Positions 7,805 to 15,117 of a stretch of 19,624 nucleotides of DNA are shown here, in pieces. The position numbers and the translations under genes are program-made. Numbering within the stretch: the stretch's first letter is position 1; the number at the start of each line of letters is the position of its first letter. Source of the DNA: DASPFV01 sp035620975 (lineage in GTDB: Bacteria; Acidobacteriota; Vicinamibacteria; Vicinamibacterales; 2-12-FULL-66-21); assembly GCA_035620975.1 (NCBI GenBank), contig DASPFV010000309.1:1-19624 (forward strand), given 5' to 3'. The notes under the pieces were generated by a model, which ran no database searches, had not been told where the DNA came from, and worked only from the letters and a program-made list of their open reading frames with translations.

Positions 7805-7808
<4 letters not shown>
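6804..7808 (-). CDS. pilM: PilM-like actin-fold assembly protein
   Basis: A 334-residue cytoplasmic protein. After a Ser/Pro/Arg-rich N-terminus (about 25 residues) come segments typical of PilM and the cytoplasmic domain of GspL: 'SLALEIARDRVSGV', 'RRLALVLPDTVAKVSLVRFE', 'LIRWQVRKAAPF', 'GLVDIATFSLVNA' and 'LLVHVSADYVTLAVV'. These are strands of an actin-like ATPase fold. PilM binds the N-terminus of PilN and contacts the assembly ATPase. The frame is open up to 8024, but ATG at 7808 overlaps the gspE stop as ATGA, and the upstream part is only antisense-like, Arg-rich sequence, so that start is chosen. It is the first of the tightly coupled M-N-O-C set. Confidence 0.85.
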
Positions 7809-9472
<1,664 letters not shown>

Positions 9473-9562
9473 GATGCGTGTTCTCTTCCCGTGCCGCGCA
9501 ACGCCACCCGGGCCCGCGAGGCGTCCTGACCGCGTGAACCTGACCTGCCGGGCCCCGTCCGA

Positions 9563-10771
9563 CTAGCGCAGGGCGTTCGACAGATTGAACAGCGGCATGT
9601 AGAGCGACAGCAGCAGCGCCGCGATCACGATTCCCATCACGATCAGCAGGACAGGCTCGATGACCGTGACGAAACGACCCAGGTTCGTTTCGATTTCCTC
9701 GTCGAAGAAGTCCGCGAGGCTGTTGAGCATCTCCTGCAGTGCCCCCGTCGACTCCCCCACCTCGACCATCTTGATGGCAACGTCCGGGAACGCGCCACTG
9801 TCGGCCATGGCAGCGGCGAGCGCCCGTCCCTCGCGCACCTGCTGCGCCGCGCCGTACAGCTCCCGCGCGATGTACTGATTGCGGATCGACCTCGCGGCGA
9901 CGTCAATCGCGTTGACGAGCGGGATCCCGCCGCCGAGCAGGGTCGCCAGGGTCCTCGCCGCCTGGGACGTCGCGAACTTCCGCGCGACCGGGCCCAGCGC
10001 CGGGACGCTCAGAATCCACCGGTCGAACCGCTGCCGCTGCTCCGGGCGCTGCAGCCAGATCCAGAAGAGGACCACTCCGCCCAGCAGCGCCAGCACGATC
10101 AGCCCGAGATACGCGCCGGCAAATCCCGACACCGCGACGATGAACCGCGTGGACGCCGGCAGCTCCTCGTTGAACTGCTGGTAGAACGCCGCGAACTCCG
10201 GCACGACCCGCAGCACGATGATCGCGACCACCGCGAGCGAGAGCAGCAGCAGGATCGCGGGGTAGACGAGCGCCGAGATCGTCTTGCGGCGCACGGCGGC
10301 GACCACCTTCACGTACGCGATGTACCGCCGGATCACCTGCTCCAGGCTGCCGCTCTTCTCCCCCGCCAGCAGTGACGCGGTGTAGACGCCAGGAAACATC
10401 GCCCCGTGCGCCTCGAACGCCTCCGACAGCGAGCTCCCCGCCCGTACGCGCTCGTACACGTCGTCGAGCACCGACTTGAAGACGGGATTGCTCACCCGCC
10501 GCCGGAGGATGTCCAGCGACTGGACCAGCGGCATTCCCGCCTTGAGCAGCGTCGCGAGCTCCTGATTGAAGACGATGAACTCGCGCGTCGAGACCTTCGA
10601 CCTCGTCGGGAGCGGGATGGAGCCGAACGCGAGGCGTCCTGCGCGCTGGATCGCCAGCACGTAGAGCCCTTTCTCCTCGAACTCCCGGCGCAGCCGCGCC
10701 TCGCTCTCGGCCGCGTACACGCCTTCGATGATCTCGCCACCCGGGGTGCCGAGCCTGCAGCGGAACTCCAT
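9563..10771 (-). CDS. gspF: GspF/PilC-type inner-membrane platform protein
   Basis: A 402-residue polytopic protein with two homologous T2SSF domains (about 66-190 and 270-392). Motifs visible include 'FNQELATLLKAGMPL' and 'LLAGEKSGSLEQVI' in the first domain, and 'ATLLGGGIPLVNAI' and 'MVEVGESTGALQEML' in the second. Hydrophobic helices lie at about 166-190, 215-236 and 372-395. Length matches the family. The protein interacts with the ATPase and moves pseudopilins out of the membrane. It is the first gene of the nine-gene operon and is preceded by a strong TATAAT box. A Shine-Dalgarno-like GGAGG lies about 16 nt before the ATG, further than usual. The gap to gspE is 90 nt. Confidence 0.94.
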   Translation of the reverse strand: MEFRCRLGTPGGEIIEGVYAAESEARLRREFEEKGLYVLAIQRAGRLAFGSIPLPTRSKVSTREFIVFNQELATLLKAGMPLVQSLDILRRRVSNPVFKSVLDDVYERVRAGSSLSEAFEAHGAMFPGVYTASLLAGEKSGSLEQVIRRYIAYVKVVAAVRRKTISALVYPAILLLLSLAVVAIIVLRVVPEFAAFYQQFNEELPASTRFIVAVSGFAGAYLGLIVLALLGGVVLFWIWLQRPEQRQRFDRWILSVPALGPVARKFATSQAARTLATLLGGGIPLVNAIDVAARSIRNQYIARELYGAAQQVREGRALAAAMADSGAFPDVAIKMVEVGESTGALQEMLNSLADFFDEEIETNLGRFVTVIEPVLLIVMGIVIAALLLSLYMPLFNLSNALR

Positions 10772-10827
10772 GCTAGACGCCGGCTCGCCTCCTCTCGGCG
10801 CAAGCTCTTGTAGTTGTGGACATTATC

Positions 10828-10839
10828 GGTCGCGCGACC
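10828..10839. promoter_or_regulatory. Perfect 12-bp palindrome at predicted transcription start (candidate operator)
   Basis: GGTCGCGCGACC is a perfect palindrome lying just downstream of the TATAAT box of the secretion operon, where the transcription start is expected. A repressor bound here would block initiation. It could equally form a small hairpin at the 5' end of the mRNA. The regulator is unknown. Confidence 0.4.
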
Positions 10840-10845
10840 TCACGA

Positions 10846-10851
10846 ATTATA
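10846..10851 (-). promoter_or_regulatory. Promoter -10 box of the secretion operon
   Basis: The minus strand reads TATAAT, a perfect housekeeping -10 hexamer, 74 nt before the gspF start and in the 165-nt gap after the transglycosylase gene. No good -35 hexamer exists at 17-18 nt spacing (the bases there are TCACCG or GTCACC), so an activator may be needed. An inverted repeat TGTCT-N7-AGACA (10880-10896) is centred about 49 nt before the expected start, a common activator position. The remaining gap sequence shows nothing else. Confidence 0.55.
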
Positions 10852-10936
10852 GCAGGCCCCGGCCCATCCGGTGACGTGGTGTCTTTCTCTTAGACAGGCG
10901 TCGGACCCGGACGGCTGGGAAAAGATCGGCGGGAAC

Positions 10937-11605
10937 CTACTTCAGCCCGGCGAGGGAGAGGATCTTCGCGACGTAGTTTCGCGTCTCGCGATACGGAGGA
11001 ATACCGTTGAACTTCCGGACCGCGCCCTCACCGGCGTTGTAGGCTGCCAGACCGATCTCGACGCCGAACCGGTCGATGAGCGACTTCAGGTGCTTGATCC
11101 CGGCTTCGATGTTGGCCCTCGGATCGAAGGGATTGCGCAGCTGGTAGACGCGGGCCGTGGAGGGCATCAGCTGCATCAGCCCCATGGCTCCGCGGCGCGA
11201 GCGCGCCCGCGGCTGGTAATTGGACTCGACCTGGATCAGCGCCCGCACAAGCAGCGGATCCACTCCGTGCGTCTGCGCCATCGCCGAAATGATCTCGCCA
11301 TACGGCGTGACGTGCAGCAGGTCGCGGGCCGACGTCGGATCGTCGGCAGAGACTGCCTCTGCCTGGACAGGAGCGGGCTCGGGATGCGGAACCTCATCCG
11401 CCTCGATCCGCTCGATGAGAGAGCGATCGCACGTCACGCGGCCCCCGCTGCGCAGCGTCAACGTGATGGAATCGCCCTCGACGACGTGGGACCTGACCGA
11501 GAGCGTCCGACCGGAGGTCAGGAAGACGATGTCGGCTTCAGCCGGAACGGGCGCGACGCCCACTGCCAGACTGGCGATCAGGGCCAGCATGCATAAACGG
11601 CTCAT
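10937..11605 (-). CDS. Secreted lytic transglycosylase (SLT family)
   Basis: A 222-residue protein with a signal peptide (residues 1-24, likely cut near 'AEA'), a small beta-rich N-terminal part (25-70, 'GRTLSVRSHVVEGDSITL', possibly a short SH3-like or DUF module) and an SLT/goose-lysozyme-like domain (about 100-215). The catalytic Glu127 is in 'ALIQVESNY', followed by 'SRRGAMGLMQLMPSTA' and 'GLAAYNAGEGAV', all diagnostic for family 1 lytic transglycosylases, which cleave peptidoglycan in the periplasm. It lies directly upstream of the secretion operon on the same strand, and such enzymes often open the wall for envelope-spanning machines. The operon has its own promoter after this gene, so the link is one of proximity. 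The 156-nt gap upstream shows no clear promoter. Confidence 0.92.
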   Translation of the reverse strand: MSRLCMLALIASLAVGVAPVPAEADIVFLTSGRTLSVRSHVVEGDSITLTLRSGGRVTCDRSLIERIEADEVPHPEPAPVQAEAVSADDPTSARDLLHVTPYGEIISAMAQTHGVDPLLVRALIQVESNYQPRARSRRGAMGLMQLMPSTARVYQLRNPFDPRANIEAGIKHLKSLIDRFGVEIGLAAYNAGEGAVRKFNGIPPYRETRNYVAKILSLAGLK

Positions 11606-11761
11606 GGCGAACCCCGAATCCTACCATCAGAGCCGCTGCTCTGTCCAGAAACACTACAGTTTTTCGCGGAACGACATGCCGTGACAGTCTTCGGCCCCGT
11701 CGAATCCGGTTGTCCAGTTCGACCGTACGGCGGCCAGGGAAAGGCGAACGGGGAACCTGGA

Positions 11762-12634
11762 TCAGCGAGGTTCTACGAACAAGTGGAACACGCGAATCCC
11801 GAGGTCCCGCGTGTCGCCGCCGCCCGGCGTGAACGTCCGATCGACCTCCAGCACGAGCTCGACGACGTCGCCGGACCCGAACTGGGCGGCCGTGACCGGG
11901 AGCGTGAGGAGCTTCTTGTCGCTGGAATCGGCGGCAAACGTCCCGATTACCTGATCGCCGATCCGGAGGGTGACCTGCTGGGGGGGCGTGAAGAGGTCCG
12001 TGCGGGCGTCGTACTCCACGTAGATGGTCGCGTCCTGCTTCGGATTGGGGAACGACGTCACCGCGCTCTTGCGTGTCCACTGCCACTCGATCGACGGGTC
12101 GTCAGGAGACACCTCGGCCGGATGCCAGCCCTCCTTATAGATCAGGAAGACGTTCTCGGACTGCGGCAGGATCTGCAGCTGCGCCACCAGGTACTCGCGA
12201 CGCGCGATCTCCTTTGCGTCCAGGGTCAGGCGCTGGCCGTTGCCCGGCTGATACAGGCCGAGCCGCACTTCCGCCGGACCGATGTACGGGTAGTTCGGAA
12301 CGAACACCGTGCGGGTGTACTCGATGGTCTGTCCCGGCTTCCAGGCGGACGTCGGCACGGGCGGCTGGTGATCGTCGCCCCACAGCCGCTCGCCGTCGGG
12401 CTCGAGCACGTGCACGAACACCCAGTAGTCGCCGGAAATCTCCTGCGAGGCGGTGAACTTGTACGTGAACGTGAGGGGACTCCCGATGGCCGCTCGATCG
12501 CGGCCGAGCGAAAGCGACGGCGTCGCAACGGGAGGCGCAGCCTCCTCGCGGCGGCTGCAGCTCGAAACAACCAGAACGATCATCGCGGACACCAGCAGGC
12601 CCGCGCACACGCGCGCGATTCGTCGTGCTGCCAT
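11762..12634 (-). CDS. Lipoprotein of unknown function
   Basis: I do not recognise the family. The 290-residue protein begins with a basic segment, a hydrophobic stretch and a lipobox VVSSC at about residues 22-27, so it is probably anchored to a membrane by lipid. The rest alternates hydrophobic and polar residues as in beta-sandwich domains. One part contains 'YWVFVHVLEPDGERLW' and 'YIGPAEVRLGLYQPGNGQRL'. A second, after about residue 175, contains 'IEWQWTRKSAVTSFPNP' and 'QVTLRIGDQVIGTF'. No catalytic motif is evident. The frame is open to 12808, but that portion is antisense to the shell-protein gene; ATG at 12634 starts exactly at the signal peptide. The gene is divergent from the microcompartment pair with 61 nt between the starts, so the two may share regulation. 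Confidence 0.72.
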   Translation of the reverse strand: MAARRIARVCAGLLVSAMIVLVVSSCSRREEAAPPVATPSLSLGRDRAAIGSPLTFTYKFTASQEISGDYWVFVHVLEPDGERLWGDDHQPPVPTSAWKPGQTIEYTRTVFVPNYPYIGPAEVRLGLYQPGNGQRLTLDAKEIARREYLVAQLQILPQSENVFLIYKEGWHPAEVSPDDPSIEWQWTRKSAVTSFPNPKQDATIYVEYDARTDLFTPPQQVTLRIGDQVIGTFAADSSDKKLLTLPVTAAQFGSGDVVELVLEVDRTFTPGGGDTRDLGIRVFHLFVEPR

Positions 12635-12695
12635 CGTGAACGCGGGATCGTAGCGCAGTTGTTCGAGCCAGGGCAATATGCTAGCCTTCGCGGCG

Positions 12696-12986
12696 ATGTC
12701 GCTCGAAGCGCTCGGACTGGTCGAAACGAAGGGGCTGATCGGATCGATCGAGGCCGCCGATGCCATGGTCAAGGCGGCCAACGTGGTGCTGGTCGGGAAA
12801 GAGTACATCGGCGCGGGCTACGTGACCGTCATGGTGCGCGGCGACGTCGGGGCCGTGAAGGCGGCGACCGACGCGGGCGCCGCGGCGGCACGGCGGGTCG
12901 GGGAGCTGATCTCCGTGCACGTCATTCCCCGGCCGCACACGGAGGTCGAGAAGATCCTGCCGAAGGCCCGGGAGGCCCGGGCGTGA
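12696..12986 (+). CDS. Bacterial microcompartment hexameric shell protein (EutM/PduA-like BMC domain)
   Basis: A 96-residue single BMC-domain protein. It opens 'MSLEALGLVETKGLIGSIEA' and contains 'DAMVKAANVVLVGKEYIGAGY', 'VTVMVRGDVGAVKAATDAGA', and 'RVGELISVHVIPRPHTEVE'. These are the signature segments of EutM/PduA-type proteins, including the strand near the hexamer pore ('KEYIGAGY') and the edge motif 'IPRPH'. Such proteins tile the facets of polyhedral protein organelles that hold an aldehyde-producing pathway. The chosen ATG gives the usual family length; ATG at 12678 would add six residues and has AGGG just before it. The aldehyde dehydrogenase gene follows after 29 nt, so the two are probably co-transcribed. 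No pentameric (EutN-type) shell gene is present in the window. Confidence 0.95.
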   Translation: MSLEALGLVETKGLIGSIEAADAMVKAANVVLVGKEYIGAGYVTVMVRGDVGAVKAATDAGAAAARRVGELISVHVIPRPHTEVEKILPKAREARA

Positions 12987-13015
12987 TGAGGTCCTGAGAG
13001 CGATTTCGGTTACGC

Positions 13016-14776
13016 ATGGCGGAGCCCAGGGACCGGACCGACCGCGATCTCGCGTCAATCCACGAAGCGCGCACCCTCGCGAGACGTGCCCGCGAAGCCG
13101 CCTCAATCCTCGCAGAGCTCACCCAGGACCAGATCGACGCGATCGTCGACGCCATGGCTGCCGCCGTGACGCTGCAGGCGGAAGCGCTCGCGCGCCTGGC
13201 GCACGAAGAGACGGGTTACGGGGTCGTCGCCGACAAGGTGCAGAAAAACCTGTTCGCGTCCGAGCAGGTCTACCGGTTCATCCGCCCCATGAAGACCGTG
13301 GGCGTGGTGGCGCGGCACGAGGACCGGAAGGTCATCGAGATTGCCGAACCCTTCGGCGTCGTCTGCGCCATCGTGCCCTCCACGAATCCCACGTCCACCG
13401 CCATCTACAAGATCCTGATTGCCCTGAAGGCGCGGTGCCCCATCGTCCTCAGCCCGCATCCCGCCGCCGTCCGCTGTATCTCGCGCGTGGCGGAGATCAT
13501 GCACGACGCGGCGCGCCGGGCCGGAGCACCGGAGGGAGCGATCGGCTGGATGACGACGGTCACGATCGAGGGGACGCAGGAGCTGATGAAGGCCCGCGAA
13601 ACCGCCGTGATTCTCGCCACGGGTGGCATGGGTCTCGTCCGGGCCGCGTACAGCGCCGGCAAGCCCGCCTACGGCGTCGGCCCCGGCAACGCGCCGGCTT
13701 ACATCGAGCGCAGCGCCGACATCGCGAAGGCCGTCGCCGACATCATGGCGGGCAAGACGTTCGACAACGGCGTCCTGTGCTCCTCCGAGAACTCCGTCGT
13801 GGTGGACGCCGCCATTGCCGACGAGGTGAAGCGGCAGTTCGCAGCCGCCGGTGCGCACTTCCTCACGGCCTCCGAGATCGAGTCGGTAGGCCGCGTCCTG
13901 GTGTCCGCCCAGCGCCTCCCCAACCCGGCACTCGTCGGACGCCCGGCGACCGTCATCGCGCAGCAGGCCGGCATCCGCGTGCCGGACGGCACCCGGGTCC
14001 TCATCGCCGAACTGGCGGGGGTCGGCCGCGACTATCCGCTCTCGATCGAGAAACTCTGTCCGGTGCTCTCCTTCTATATCGTGAGCGACTGGCGCGAGGG
14101 CTGCGAGCGCTGCAAGCAGATCCTGCGCTACGGGGGGATGGGACATACCATGGCCATCCACTCGCGCAACGACGAGGTCATCCTGCAGTTCGGCCTGAAG
14201 AAGCCGGCGTTCCGGATCGTCGTCAACACCCCCACCACCCATGGTTCCATCGGGCTGACGACGGGGCTCGATCCGTCGATGACGCTGGGCTGCGGCGGTT
14301 ACGGAGGGAACATCACGTCCGACAACATCTCCCCCCGCCATCTCCTGAACGTGAAGCGGGTTGCGTACGAGCTCCGTCCGGCCGTCGCACGACGGGCCGA
14401 CACGCAGGGTTCGCGCCCGTTGCCGCAAGCTCCGTCGAGGCCGGCAGAGCCGGGGGGGCTCGCCGCGGCCCCGCTCGCCCGGCGGATCGATGAATTCCTC
14501 GCGTCTCGCGGGTTTTCGGCCCCGACGCCTCCGGCCCCCGGCTCTGGCCCTGCCGAACAGCCTCGTCCGGCAGGACCCCCGGCGTCGGTCGATGGGCATC
14601 TGAGCCTCGGCAAAGCAGCCGATTTCGTGTGCGAGGAAGACGTCAGGCAGGCTGTCCGCCAGGGCCGCAAGATCACCATCGGCGACCGGACCATCGTGAC
14701 GCCCGCCGCCCGGGATCTGGCCGAGCAGCACAAGGCCTTCGTGGAGGCGGGGTGGCGGCAGAGCGGGGCCGGATAG
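13016..14776 (+). CDS. Microcompartment CoA-acylating aldehyde dehydrogenase with long C-terminal tail
   Basis: A 586-residue protein. Residues about 15-455 are an EutE/PduP-type aldehyde dehydrogenase that converts an aldehyde, NAD+ and CoA to acyl-CoA. 'AIVPSTNPTSTAIYK' (118-132), 'ILATGGMGLVRAAYS' (199-213), 'YGVGPGNAPAYIE' (219-231) and the catalytic Cys255 in 'FDNGVLCSSENS' support this. The usual family length is 450-490 residues. The extra tail has a low-complexity linker, a predicted amphipathic helix 'PLARRIDEFLASRGF' (486-500) that looks like a microcompartment encapsulation peptide, a second Pro-rich linker (501-525), and a small compact region (528-580) with 'DVRQAVRQGRKITIGDRTIV' then 'TPAARDLAE'. 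The TPAARD motif recalls other microcompartment-linked proteins, but I cannot name the domain. Position after the shell gene supports an organelle role. Substrate is unknown. Confidence 0.92.
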   Translation: MAEPRDRTDRDLASIHEARTLARRAREAASILAELTQDQIDAIVDAMAAAVTLQAEALARLAHEETGYGVVADKVQKNLFASEQVYRFIRPMKTVGVVARHEDRKVIEIAEPFGVVCAIVPSTNPTSTAIYKILIALKARCPIVLSPHPAAVRCISRVAEIMHDAARRAGAPEGAIGWMTTVTIEGTQELMKARETAVILATGGMGLVRAAYSAGKPAYGVGPGNAPAYIERSADIAKAVADIMAGKTFDNGVLCSSENSVVVDAAIADEVKRQFAAAGAHFLTASEIESVGRVLVSAQRLPNPALVGRPATVIAQQAGIRVPDGTRVLIAELAGVGRDYPLSIEKLCPVLSFYIVSDWREGCERCKQILRYGGMGHTMAIHSRNDEVILQFGLKKPAFRIVVNTPTTHGSIGLTTGLDPSMTLGCGGYGGNITSDNISPRHLLNVKRVAYELRPAVARRADTQGSRPLPQAPSRPAEPGGLAAAPLARRIDEFLASRGFSAPTPPAPGSGPAEQPRPAGPPASVDGHLSLGKAADFVCEEDVRQAVRQGRKITIGDRTIVTPAARDLAEQHKAFVEAGWRQSGAG

Positions 14777-14804
14777 CGCTTACTGTTGAGGCTGCTGGGG
14801 TTAA

Positions 14805-14833
14805 TTGACCACGGTGAGCTGGGGTGTTACACT
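14805..14833 (+). promoter_or_regulatory. Sigma70-type promoter upstream of the mltD-like gene
   Basis: TTGACC (14805-14810) and TACACT (14828-14833) are separated by exactly 17 nt, giving five and four consensus matches. Transcription would begin near 14840 and leave a leader of about 280 nt. An exact inverted repeat AGCTGGGGT/ACCCCAGCT (14817-14825/14838-14846) straddles the -10 box and start, so it may be an operator. Confidence 0.55.
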
Positions 14834-15102
14834 GGGAACCCCAGCTGTACTCAGGGTTCCACCCGAGCCTTCCGCCAGCCCCCGGGCCCGGCGGAGGAAC
14901 CTGCTCCCCGGAACGCGGGAGCAGCGGCGGAAGAGGCAAGGCCCGTGGGTCGTCAGATCCACGGAGGTGGAGACGGGAGCCCCCCGGCCGCGAGGCACGA
15001 GCCTGCGGCCGCGTCGCAGATGCCGCTCGAGCCGCGGCAGGCTGAGGCTGGTGGGGGGCGACCTCAACGGGGGTCGATCCGGCGATCTGGATCGGCGTCC
15101 TC

Positions 15103-15109
15103 GAGGGAG
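15103..15109 (+). promoter_or_regulatory. Ribosome binding site of the mltD-like gene
   Basis: GAGGGAG lies 8 nt before the ATG at 15118, a strong site that fixes the start. It follows directly after hairpin H5 of the leader, so folding there could affect its access. Confidence 0.65.
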
Positions 15110-15117
15110 CGCCCAGC

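Larger units (their letters stand above)
14777..15117 (+). ncRNA. Candidate structured RNA or long 5' leader
   Basis: This 341-nt gap holds a promoter-like pair and then a run of stem-loops. They are: H1 GGTTCC (14855-14860) plus TCCGCC (14871-14876) pairing with GGCGGAGGAACC (14890-14901); H2 CTGCTCCC/GGGAGCAG (14901-14908/14917-14924); H3, a 9-bp stem with one G-U pair and loop GTCA (14943-14964); H4 AGCCTGC/GCAGGCT (15000-15006/15037-15043); H5 CGATCC/GGATCG (15075-15080/15089-15094). No convincing protein is encoded. It could be a regulatory leader for the next gene or a separate small RNA. It does not show the conserved cores of RNase P, SRP, tmRNA or the cobalamin, TPP, SAM, glycine or c-di-GMP riboswitches that I looked for. 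High GC makes some pairing expected by chance. Confidence 0.45.

Noticed and set aside
12635..12808. Upstream extension of the lipoprotein frame to 12808
   Set aside because: It is antisense to the shell-protein gene, and the lipoprotein signal peptide begins at the ATG at 12634.
13103..14731. A 542-codon open frame on the minus strand opposite the aldehyde dehydrogenase
   Set aside because: It mirrors an intact enzyme gene, has low-complexity Arg/Gly/His-rich sequence, and no start signal or neighbour supports it.
14840..15117. Known riboswitch or housekeeping RNA (cobalamin, SAM, TPP, glycine, c-di-GMP, RNase P, SRP, tmRNA, 6S)
   Set aside because: I compared remembered conserved cores by eye and found none; weak likenesses such as GCCTGCGGC to 6S RNA are too short to count.
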